The notes under the pieces are model-generated. The model had not been told where the DNA came from, did not search any database, and saw only the letters and a program-made list of their open reading frames with translations. Shown here piece after piece: positions 8,533 through 15,958 of a stretch of DNA of 59,172 nt. A program made the translations under genes and the position numbers. This DNA is from an uncultured Alphaproteobacteria bacterium (GTDB lineage: Bacteria; Pseudomonadota; Alphaproteobacteria; CAAGCB01; CAG-977), in assembly GCA_944390195.1 (NCBI GenBank), contig CALXOZ010000013.1, positions 1 to 59,172 on the forward strand. Reading direction: 5' to 3'. Position 1 is the stretch's first letter. Every line of letters begins with the position of its first letter.

Positions 8533-9432
8533 CTAGATGTTTTCGTCTTTTTTCTGAACAAAGGGGATTGGAGCAATAGCGGGAAGCGGATTGCGTAACA
8601 AGTTAATAAGCTGGATGACGGTTTGACGAATTTTACGACGATCGACGACCATGTCGACCATTCCGTGTTCCATCAGGTATTCAGCTTTTTGGAAACCTTC
8701 CGGCAGACTGGCGCGTATCGTTTGTTCAATGACGCGGGCTCCGGCGAAACCGATTAGGGCATCCGGTTCGGCTATGGCGATATCTCCCAGCATTGCGAAT
8801 GAAGCGGAAACACCTCCCATTGTAGGATCTGTGAAGATAACGATATAAGGTAGCCCTTTTTCTTTTAATTTTCGAACGGCCATTGTTGTTCTGGCCATTT
8901 GCATTAAGGACAATATGCCTTCTTGCATTCGTGCGCCTCCGGAAGCGGGAATAAGGATCAAAGATGCGTCTTGCAGGATGGCCAAATCGACAGCGGCGAC
9001 AATGCTTTCACCGACAGCCGTTCCCATTGATCCTCCCATGAAGGCGAAATTAAAGATACCGATGACAACATTCATTCCATCCATCAAACCAGAAGCGACA
9101 AGAATGGCGTCATTTTTTTTTGTTTTTTTTCTGGCGTCTTTCAACCGGTCGGAATAATTTTTCAAATCCGAAAAATTCAAAGGATCTTCTTTAACGGCGG
9201 GCAGTTCGATAAGGGAATATTTTCCGTCGTCAAACATCATTTCCAATCTTTTTTCAGGATCCAGACGCATATGATGATTACATTGAGGACAGATTTTAAA
9301 ATTCTGTTCTAATTCGCGGTGATAAATCATTGCGCCGCAAGAAGGACATTTTTCCCATAAATTATCAGGAATTTCTTTTGCGCCGACCAAGCTTTGCAAT
9401 TTCGGGCGCACATAATTTGTCAACCAATTCAT
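8533..9432 (-). CDS. accD: Acetyl-CoA carboxylase carboxyltransferase subunit beta
   Basis: A 299-residue protein with the N-terminal zinc ribbon of AccD (C29-P-S-C32 ... C48-P-Q-C51) and the crotonase-like carboxyltransferase core (GGSMGTAVGESIVAA, PASGGARMQEG, FTDPTMGGVSASFAMLGD). With AccA it transfers the carboxyl group from biotin to acetyl-CoA, making malonyl-CoA for fatty acid synthesis in the cytosol. It follows lapA and precedes a CoA-transferase on the same strand. In many alphaproteobacteria accD sits behind trpFBA and before folC; here neither trp genes nor folC are present. Length and motifs are normal, so the enzyme is expected to be active. Confidence 0.96.
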   Translation of the reverse strand: MNWLTNYVRPKLQSLVGAKEIPDNLWEKCPSCGAMIYHRELEQNFKICPQCNHHMRLDPEKRLEMMFDDGKYSLIELPAVKEDPLNFSDLKNYSDRLKDARKKTKKNDAILVASGLMDGMNVVIGIFNFAFMGGSMGTAVGESIVAAVDLAILQDASLILIPASGGARMQEGILSLMQMARTTMAVRKLKEKGLPYIVIFTDPTMGGVSASFAMLGDIAIAEPDALIGFAGARVIEQTIRASLPEGFQKAEYLMEHGMVDMVVDRRKIRQTVIQLINLLRNPLPAIAPIPFVQKKDENI

Positions 9433-9525
9433 CGAAACACCTTTTTAAATTGTCACAGCCAAACTTTTAACAGAAACCGGATGAAAAATCGACTGAAAAG
9501 TATCATCAAAGGTTTTTAGGAACGT

Positions 9526-9807
9526 TTATTTACCGGCCTCCAGTTCTGCAATTTTTTTATTCAGCTCTTTTATTTTTTTCGATTGGAGGTACCGTTCATT
9601 TCTGACAGGGATTGTCAATATCCAGCTGTAGATACCACCCAGTATGAAAAACAGCAGGGCAAAGATCAAAACTATGAAGCTGACAGGCAGAACGATTTCG
9701 AAAGGCAACGGCCATAAAGTCAGCGCGAAACTTTGTTTATTTGAAACGGCGAAGGAAACAATAAAAAATAAAATGATGCAATTCAGGATGAAATGGATGA
9801 TTTTCAA
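9526..9807 (-). CDS. LapA-domain (DUF1049) membrane protein
   Basis: A 93-residue protein with two hydrophobic segments (about residues 3-22 and 40-65), the F-x-V-x-N-x-Q region (FAVSNKQSFALTLWPLPFEI) typical of LapA/DUF1049, and a C-terminal coiled-coil (KKIKELNKKIAELEAGK). In gammaproteobacteria LapA works with LapB in lipopolysaccharide quality control. In alphaproteobacteria a homologue sits directly after ihfB, as here, and its job is less clear. It starts 11 bp after ihfB ends. Confidence 0.8.
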   Translation of the reverse strand: MKIIHFILNCIILFFIVSFAVSNKQSFALTLWPLPFEIVLPVSFIVLIFALLFFILGGIYSWILTIPVRNERYLQSKKIKELNKKIAELEAGK

Positions 9808-9818
9808 TAAAGTTGTCC

Positions 9819-10103
9819 TTATTTTTCGGTATTCAATCGATCTTTCAGTTTTTTTCCGGCTTTAAAGAAAGGGACATTTTTAGCTTCAACGTTTACTTTT
9901 TCTCCAGTTCTCGGGTTACGCCCCGCCCGTGCGTTTCTGGCGCGGATGGAAAAGACTCCGAATCCCCTCAATTCGACACGATGCCCTTGCGCTAAAGCCG
10001 CCGCTATTTCGTCAAATACGGTTGTAACGATTTTTTCAGCATCACTTTGATACAGATGAGGATTCAATTCGGCAATCCGTGCGATCAATTCAGATTTTGT
10101 CAT
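9819..10103 (-). CDS. ihfB: Integration host factor subunit beta
   Basis: A 94-residue HU/IHF-family DNA-bending protein: [17 protein letters not shown] at the start, [20 protein letters not shown] in the core with the beta-arm [10 protein letters not shown], and the closing [13 protein letters not shown] start it at MTKSE because a GGGGGAAA Shine-Dalgarno sequence lies just upstream; an in-frame ATG 11 codons earlier lacks one and adds a non-family sequence. IhfB pairs with IhfA to bend DNA at promoters and replication or recombination sites. The ihfB-lapA order is the usual alphaproteobacterial one. Confidence 0.93.
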   Translation of the reverse strand: MTKSELIARIAELNPHLYQSDAEKIVTTVFDEIAAALAQGHRVELRGFGVFSIRARNARAGRNPRTGEKVNVEAKNVPFFKAGKKLKDRLNTEK

Positions 10104-10267
10104 ATTTCCCCCGTTGTTACAGAATAACATCTTCATGATGCCAAAGCTAAATCAAGCCGTCAATGCAAATTAAAAAAAAATTCAATAATCCGTTTCTAGT
10201 TATTGAACTTTTTAAGTTTTTATTCAAAAATGAAACAGAATGATTGATTTTATAGGGAAAAAGAAAA

Positions 10268-11992
10268 ATGAGTGGGGAACAGGTTTGGGAGTTGTTAGCA
10301 TTTTTGGCCGCTGTTGTTATTTTCATCCCTATTTTTTACAGGTTGAAGGTCAACCCGTTATTGGCGTTTATTGTCGCCGGCGTGATTTTAGGTCCCCATA
10401 TGTTGGGTTTGATTAATGATACCCATGTAACGGAAAATATCGGTGAGCTTGGTTTGTTGTTTTTGATGTTCACCATAGGGTTGGATTTGTCTTTTCACCG
10501 TTTTAAAGCAATGCGGCGTTACATTTTCGGTTTCGGGCTCATACAACTTCTTTTGACAGCGGTTGTTTTGGGTGTTGCCGCCTTTTTCATGCATAAGACG
10601 TTGAACGAAGCCATTATCATCGGGTTGGGATTGGCGATGTCTTCTACGGCGATCGCTTTGCGTTTGATGCAGGAACGCGGTGAAATGCACACGGGCGCCG
10701 GTCGTGCGACAGTAGGTATCTTGTTGATGCAGGATTTGGCGGTCATTCCGATTATGGTTTTATTGTCCCGTATGGCAAAAGCGGACACGACAGCCATTGG
10801 CAACTTGGGGCAGGCTTTTACTCAAGCTATCGGTGCCGTAACTTTGATCATGGTGATCGGTCGCATGGTTGTAAAGCCGTTGTTTCGAATCATTGTGTCC
10901 ACGAAAAATCCGGAAGCTTTTACAGCTGTTACCTTCTTTACATTTTTGGCGACCGCTTGGGCGGCGAATGTAGCGGGACTGTCAATTTCTTTGGGAGCCT
11001 TTCTGGCGGGAATGTTGATTGCGGAAACGGATTTCTGTCATGAAGTCGAAGCCGAAATCGCTTCGTTCAGCGGAATGTTGTTGGGAATATTCTTCTTGTC
11101 TGTCGGCATGATGATAGATGTTCATTACGCATGGACGCATTTAATACAGATTCTGTTGCTGACCTGCGGCGTGATGTCGGTAAAATTTATTTTGGTGTAT
11201 ATCATTGAACGCCAGATGAAAGTTGATCATAACGGATCCGTTATGTCTTCCGTTTTTTTATGTCAATCGGGGGAATTCGGTTTTGTGGTTTTCAATCTTG
11301 CCGCTCAGAATTTTAAATTAATGAGTGTTCAAACTTCGTCCATGTTGCAAGTCGTTATTGCTTTATCAATGTCTCTGACACCGTTTGTGAGCTCTTTTGT
11401 TTTAAAGATATTGGATAAAAAGCAAGCGGCGGAAGACGCGGCGAAAAATGCCTTTGTTCCTGAAGACATTGATGAAAATGAAAAAGAACTGGAAAATCAT
11501 GTTTTGTTGATCGGTTACGGGCGTGTCGGGCAGGCGGCGGCTCGTATGCTGGACAGGAATGAGGTTCCTTTTTTGGTAATGGATACGGATGTACCTCATA
11601 TCGAACGGGCAAAGAAAAATAATCGGGAATATTTGTTCGGAAACGCGGCAAATATCAGGATACTGGAAGCGGCGAACATTTCAAAGGCAAAAGCTGTCAT
11701 GATTTGTATCAGTGGTGTACAATCCGCTATGCACGTTTTGCAGGCTGTGCGGGAAATATCTTCAAATATTCCCGTTTTCATCCGTTGCAACGATGATACA
11801 CGGTGGAGCGAGTTGGTTCGTTTGGGCGCAACAGGGGTTATTTCGGAAACGCAGGAATGCGGCATTCGTTTGGCTTATGCGACGATACTGTGTTTGGACG
11901 GAGACGAAGACCGTTTGCGTGAAACAGCGGCTGTGTTACGTCAGGAAAACACAATCAACGCTTCTTTGCCCACAGCATCCGGACTGAATTAA
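10268..11992 (+). CDS. KefB/KefC-type monovalent cation:proton antiporter (CPA2)
   Basis: A 574-residue inner-membrane protein. Residues 1-375 hold about 12 hydrophobic helices with the CPA2 hallmarks RLKVNPLLAFIVAGVILGP, GLLFLMFTIGLDLS and SLGAFLAGMLIAETDF. Residues from about 410 form a cytosolic TrkA-N/Rossmann domain (HVLLIGYGRVGQAAA, an NAD-binding glycine motif), ending with NASLPTASGLN. The family expels K+ or Na+ in exchange for protons and is often gated by nucleotide or glutathione adducts. It lacks an obvious C-terminal TrkA-C extension. It is monocistronic, divergent from ihfB and convergent with ccmI, overlapping its 3' end by 4 bp. Confidence 0.9.
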   Translation: MSGEQVWELLAFLAAVVIFIPIFYRLKVNPLLAFIVAGVILGPHMLGLINDTHVTENIGELGLLFLMFTIGLDLSFHRFKAMRRYIFGFGLIQLLLTAVVLGVAAFFMHKTLNEAIIIGLGLAMSSTAIALRLMQERGEMHTGAGRATVGILLMQDLAVIPIMVLLSRMAKADTTAIGNLGQAFTQAIGAVTLIMVIGRMVVKPLFRIIVSTKNPEAFTAVTFFTFLATAWAANVAGLSISLGAFLAGMLIAETDFCHEVEAEIASFSGMLLGIFFLSVGMMIDVHYAWTHLIQILLLTCGVMSVKFILVYIIERQMKVDHNGSVMSSVFLCQSGEFGFVVFNLAAQNFKLMSVQTSSMLQVVIALSMSLTPFVSSFVLKILDKKQAAEDAAKNAFVPEDIDENEKELENHVLLIGYGRVGQAAARMLDRNEVPFLVMDTDVPHIERAKKNNREYLFGNAANIRILEAANISKAKAVMICISGVQSAMHVLQAVREISSNIPVFIRCNDDTRWSELVRLGATGVISETQECGIRLAYATILCLDGDEDRLRETAAVLRQENTINASLPTASGLN

Positions 11993-12705
11993 AGGACGGG
12001 CGCTTGCGGCGGAATTGTGTCCGGATCAATCAACAGTATTTTTTGCAATGTTTTGATACGTTCTTGAATGACAATTTGCCACGGGTCTTCGGATGAAAGG
12101 CTTTGTTGCAGATAGCGCCATAAAGCGAAGGCTTTGCGCGGTTCTTTATTTTGCAGCCGAGCCAATCCTAAAAAATAAAGGGCTTTGGGATCGTCCGGTC
12201 TATAACGGAGGACATTTTCAAAGGCTTTTTGGGCTTCACCCGTAATGCGTCCGTTGTTTTCCTGTATGATCGTTTCAGCCAAAGCGTGCCACTTTGAAAT
12301 GTCTTCGGGGATCCCCCATTCAATAGCGTTGCGATAAGCCGTGGCGGCTTTGTCATAATATCCTGCGTTGCGATAATTCCGAGCCAGTTGTTCCCAAACA
12401 TTGCCGTCATCCGGATTTGAATTCAGATAGCGTTCCAGACGTCTGACGCGCGCCATTGTGCGTGTGTCATTTTCTGCATCCAATATGTCTCTTTGATCCA
12501 ACGGATAGTCGGGCAATAACATTTTTTCATTTTTACCGTATAAAACGGGCACCAAAACGGCAAACAGAAAAAAAACGAATCCGATATAAATCAATTTTGA
12601 AATGAAAAAATAGCGATGCCCCCGTTTTAAAGGGAGAATCGGGAAAATGAACAGCATTAACGCGCCGATGGTCAATAACAATAAAGTTATTAGAAATAAG
12701 ATCAT
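11989..12705 (-). CDS. ccmI: Cytochrome c biogenesis TPR protein CcmI/CycH-like
   Basis: A 238-residue protein with two N-terminal membrane helices (about 3-25 and 37-58). A TPR region follows (WEQLARNYRNAGYYDKAATAYRNAI, then YRPDDPKALYFLGLARLQNKEPRKAFALWR). This is the layout of CcmI/CycH, which chaperones apocytochrome c for heme attachment in the periplasm. It is shorter than many CcmI proteins and lacks a long C-terminal domain. Its place right after ccmH (10 bp gap) in a ccmF-G-H-I run supports the call. The 3' end overlaps the convergent antiporter gene by 4 bp. Confidence 0.85.
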   Translation of the reverse strand: MILFLITLLLLTIGALMLFIFPILPLKRGHRYFFISKLIYIGFVFFLFAVLVPVLYGKNEKMLLPDYPLDQRDILDAENDTRTMARVRRLERYLNSNPDDGNVWEQLARNYRNAGYYDKAATAYRNAIEWGIPEDISKWHALAETIIQENNGRITGEAQKAFENVLRYRPDDPKALYFLGLARLQNKEPRKAFALWRYLQQSLSSEDPWQIVIQERIKTLQKILLIDPDTIPPQAPVL

Positions 12706-12715
12706 TCCGACCCCT

Positions 12716-13114
12716 TTAAAGCTTGAAATTTTTGGAACGTTTATAAATGTAAAAAATCATTGACGAAAAAAAGAACACACAAGACAGGACGCAGAAAATT
12801 TTTTCGTTTTTTGCCGTAGGGGATAAAGCGTCTTGTAAAGTGATCATGTCTCCGTACTGAGCCAGCAATAAATTGACGACGATATCTTGAGTTTTTCCAT
12901 CGCCGAGATGCTTTCGTATGAAGAAACGAATGTCTTTAGCTGTTTCGTCGTGTGCGTTTTCAATATTTTCATCCGTGCAAACCAGACAACGGAGTCTGTC
13001 CGCAATTTCCAAAGCTTCTGTTTCCACCGAAGCGGTATCATCCGCCGATGACAGACCTGTCAGGCTGAAACTTAATAAGAATGCGGTTAAAAAGCATTTA
13101 AAGAGGCTTTTCAT
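12716..13114 (-). CDS. ccmH: Cytochrome c maturation protein CcmH
   Basis: A 132-residue protein with a signal peptide (FLLSFSLTGLSSADD), the redox motif LRCLVCTDENI (usually LRCxxCQNxSI), the AKDIRFFIRKHLGDGKT region, and one C-terminal membrane helix (about 104-124). CcmH reduces apocytochrome c thiols before heme ligation. The Gln usually following CxxC is Thr here. It overlaps the end of ccmG by 17 bp and precedes ccmI, so the genes are probably translationally coupled. Confidence 0.92.
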   Translation of the reverse strand: MKSLFKCFLTAFLLSFSLTGLSSADDTASVETEALEIADRLRCLVCTDENIENAHDETAKDIRFFIRKHLGDGKTQDIVVNLLLAQYGDMITLQDALSPTAKNEKIFCVLSCVFFFSSMIFYIYKRSKNFKL

Positions 13115-13646
13115 TTTTCAACTCCGAAAGGAAGGGCAGAATTGTATTAAAATAGAATTCTTCCGTCATCAATCCTTTGATTTTAGCGACGACTTCCCTG
13201 TCAGAATTGAGAATGTAAGCGACGGGTAACTTATCGGCATTCATCTGTTTCGACCATTCCATATCAGGATCGAGTCCGACCATTTGGAACGGATCGCCGG
13301 CTTTTTTTAATAAAGTCCTCAAGTCATCAATTTTATCACGAACCGCGATACCGATAAAAGGGACGTCGTTTCTTTTAGACAGTTTCGCGATAGTTGGGAT
13401 TTCCATCAGGCAAGGACGGCACCAAGACGCGAAAAAGAACAGGATGAGGGGTTGTTGTGGCATTGTTTTTGCGGATAGAAAAGTTCCTTCAGGACGGTCG
13501 AGCAACTGCAAACGTACCGTGTCGGGCAAAGGGAATTTTTGTTGTACCAACGCGTTTTGACTTGTGAAATCCAAACGGACAGTGTACATGAAGTTGCAAA
13601 AAACAAACGATGCCAGAAAAATTAATAAAAAGCCGTACCATTTCAT
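13098..13646 (-). CDS. ccmG: Thiol:disulfide interchange protein CcmG/DsbE
   Basis: A membrane-anchored thioredoxin-fold protein of 182 residues: a signal-anchor helix (FLLIFLASFVFCNFMY), the active site ASWCRPCLMEIP, and the family cis-Pro region KLPVAYILNSD. It supplies electrons to CcmH and apocytochrome c. I start it at MKWYGF (13646) because that ATG overlaps the ccmF stop as ATGA, the usual translational coupling; an upstream in-frame ATG would add 28 unlikely residues. It forms a run with ccmF, ccmH and ccmI. Confidence 0.92.
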   Translation of the reverse strand: MKWYGFLLIFLASFVFCNFMYTVRLDFTSQNALVQQKFPLPDTVRLQLLDRPEGTFLSAKTMPQQPLILFFFASWCRPCLMEIPTIAKLSKRNDVPFIGIAVRDKIDDLRTLLKKAGDPFQMVGLDPDMEWSKQMNADKLPVAYILNSDREVVAKIKGLMTEEFYFNTILPFLSELKNEKPL

Positions 13647-15562
13647 GATGTTTTTTCCTTTCCGGCAGATATTATAAAGAATAACAAGCCTGAACAAAAA
13701 AGAAATATTCCCGACCCGATCAAACGCCAAGCTGGATATTCGGCAACGCGAATGTTCAAAGTGTCTTTATGAGCTTGTGTCAAGCGGATTAATCGTGCCG
13801 AAAGACCTTTAAATTGCAAAATTTTGACATCCAAAGGACGGTCTTGCCATTGAAAAACGGTTTTTCCGCTTAAGATCTTTGTTTGTGTGCCGGAAATTGT
13901 TTGATCGGAGCAAACCAGTCTGGACAAAGGCGGGGATTCAATTTTTTTTGATGTTAAATATTCAATCCGGCAAGGGGAATCCGGATTTTCAGAGAAGTCT
14001 TCAATTTTCAAAACGTCATTTGTTTTTTTATAATTTAAGGAGGCATAAGACAAGGATACGGATAAGAAAACGATCCCTAGCATTGTGATGAACAGGGCTG
14101 AATGGAAAAGCGTGAGATTTTTAACGAAGTTTTTTGTTTCGGAAAACGAAGTCGGAATTTTAAAAGAAAATTCTGAAAAGAGCGTGCTTGAGATCAAAAG
14201 GGATGGCAGGGCGAATAAAACAATCAGTCTTCCTTTCGGGATGTCCGGCAGGAACAGACAGATCAGACAAATTGTTGTTCCCCAAAAATAAAGGTCGGCT
14301 TTCCAATCGGTTTTGATCCACCCGTTTGTCAAAGGGTGTTTTTTTAAAGCAATAAAAAAGAAAAGTGTGAAAATAACGCAGGAGATTAATAATATGTTTT
14401 TGAACAGGTTCGGAAGCAATCGTAAAGGCAGATCCGGCATGAACATGAATAATGTGGGCAACAAAGACAATGATCCGATGCAAAAACCGGCACACAGCAA
14501 AGTACAAACGGCGATACCTGTAAAACTTTCTCTGGAAAAGGTGCTGAAGTTGTTTTCAATCAGAGATTTTTTTATGATTGTCCCTCCAAAAAACAGTAAA
14601 AAACAAAGTATGCCTGCAAAAGCGGTTAAAGCTGTTACAGGATTGGGAAAATAAACTTCTTTAACGGATAACGAAAACAATCTATATTCTTGAGCGAAAA
14701 AGAAAGCGCTCAAAAAAGCGAACTCCAATAAGGAAAACAAAACAATCCAGTTTGTAAAAACTTTGGAACGCCAACAAAAGAACAAAAAAATCAAATGTCC
14801 CGCCATTAAAATGAAAACGGACAGTAACAAAGAATTTTCAGGTGTCCATGACCACAGATCGGCGCTTTCACTGACAGTGAAACCGGTCATCAAGTTTATC
14901 CCCAATACGCCGCTGAGGCATAAAAAGGAAAACAGGCACATTCTTAAGACCGGCATAACGAATTCGCGACCTTTGGAATACATACAGATCAACTTGATAA
15001 AGGAAACGCTTAAAGAACTGAAAGCGGCAAAGAAAAGCAAAAAAGACAAAGTCTTATGAGGAGCCCTCCAGTCGACGTTAAATCCCAACCCTTCAAAAGG
15101 GGGATCTTCTATCCTTACAAAGGGGCTTGCGGTCAAGAGCATCAATACCATTAAAAAGAAAACTAAAAAGCCGCAAGCGAACAAGTAACGACCGCGTTCT
15201 TGGTAAGTTAAAAGGTCTTTTTTTGAAAATCCGGCTAAAAGGGAGACGGATAAAAAAATCAGAAAAGTGAAAAAGAAACCTTCTCGGGAGGAGCAAAACG
15301 CTTGGACAGCGTAAAAAAGGCTGCTTTGAGAATCGAAATTTTCAAAAACGACCGCTAAAGAAAAATCATGTACGGCAAAACATTTCAGCAGAATAAGAAA
15401 AGAAAATATTTGTAAAGCTGTTGTAAAACACGCTCCGCGGAATCCCAGTTTGATAGCGATTGCGGATCCTCCCGACCATAACGTCGGTGCCAATAATAAC
15501 GTTTGCAACCCCACTGCGGTAACGGCAAAGATGATGGTGTAATGAGCCAGTTCGATTAACAT
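13643..15562 (-). CDS. ccmF: Divergent heme lyase subunit CcmF
   Basis: A 639-residue multi-pass inner-membrane protein with some 14-15 hydrophobic segments, starting MLIELAHYTIIFAVTAVGLQ as CcmF proteins do. CcmF transfers heme from CcmE to apocytochrome c with CcmH/CcmI. The normally very conserved periplasmic WGGxWxWDPVENASxxPW motif is reduced to ADLWSWTPENSLLL, so only W-x-W-x-P-E-N is kept. The usual NPLLQDPGLAIHPPxLY stretch is also replaced (PPFEGLGFNVDWRAPHKTLSFL). Call and symbol rest on length, topology and gene order (ccmG overlaps by ATGA, then ccmH and ccmI). It may act on an unusual cytochrome or have relaxed constraint. Confidence 0.85.
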   Translation of the reverse strand: MLIELAHYTIIFAVTAVGLQTLLLAPTLWSGGSAIAIKLGFRGACFTTALQIFSFLILLKCFAVHDFSLAVVFENFDSQSSLFYAVQAFCSSREGFFFTFLIFLSVSLLAGFSKKDLLTYQERGRYLFACGFLVFFLMVLMLLTASPFVRIEDPPFEGLGFNVDWRAPHKTLSFLLFFAAFSSLSVSFIKLICMYSKGREFVMPVLRMCLFSFLCLSGVLGINLMTGFTVSESADLWSWTPENSLLLSVFILMAGHLIFLFFCWRSKVFTNWIVLFSLLEFAFLSAFFFAQEYRLFSLSVKEVYFPNPVTALTAFAGILCFLLFFGGTIIKKSLIENNFSTFSRESFTGIAVCTLLCAGFCIGSLSLLPTLFMFMPDLPLRLLPNLFKNILLISCVIFTLFFFIALKKHPLTNGWIKTDWKADLYFWGTTICLICLFLPDIPKGRLIVLFALPSLLISSTLFSEFSFKIPTSFSETKNFVKNLTLFHSALFITMLGIVFLSVSLSYASLNYKKTNDVLKIEDFSENPDSPCRIEYLTSKKIESPPLSRLVCSDQTISGTQTKILSGKTVFQWQDRPLDVKILQFKGLSARLIRLTQAHKDTLNIRVAEYPAWRLIGSGIFLFCSGLLFFIISAGKEKTS

Positions 15563-15700
15563 GTTTTGCCTTTATCTAAAAAATGCTTTGGTCAGGTTAG
15601 AAAACTCTTGCCTTTTTTGCAAGAATCAAAAGACATCTTTTCTTTTTTTTTAGTCTGTGATACCATACAACCGATAAAAAAGTTTGATAAGGAAAACTTT

Positions 15701-15946
15701 ATGCGCGAACCAAAAGCAGATCAACGTAGTTTTATGGAATTGAAAGCCGGAGATAAAGCGGTTGTTGCCGGTTTTTTTAAAGGAAATCCGGCTTATCGTA
15801 AAAAATTGTTAGTGATGGGGTTGACGCCGGGAACGCCATTTGAAATCGTGCGCATTGCCCCGATGGGGGATCCTGTTGAAATTATGGTGCGTGGTTATCT
15901 AGTGTCTTTGCGCAGGCAGGAAGCTTCTTTGATTTTTATTAATTAA
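15701..15946 (+). CDS. feoA: Ferrous iron transport protein FeoA
   Basis: An 81-residue SH3-like protein with the FeoA pattern: LKAGDKAVVAGF, KLLVMGLTPGTPFEIVRIAPMGDPVEI and GYLVSLRRQEASLI. FeoA binds the cytosolic side of FeoB and is needed for Fe(II) uptake. I start it at MREPKA, preceded by AAGGAAAAC; the in-frame extension further upstream overlaps the ccmF promoter region and does not fit the family. It is followed 12 bp later by feoB. Confidence 0.93.
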   Translation: MREPKADQRSFMELKAGDKAVVAGFFKGNPAYRKKLLVMGLTPGTPFEIVRIAPMGDPVEIMVRGYLVSLRRQEASLIFIN

Positions 15947-15958
15947 CGGAATAATTTG

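Noticed and set aside
15566-15700. Longer N-terminal form of FeoA beginning at 15566
   Set aside because: The extra 45 residues do not resemble FeoA, whereas the ATG at 15701 has a clear ribosome site.
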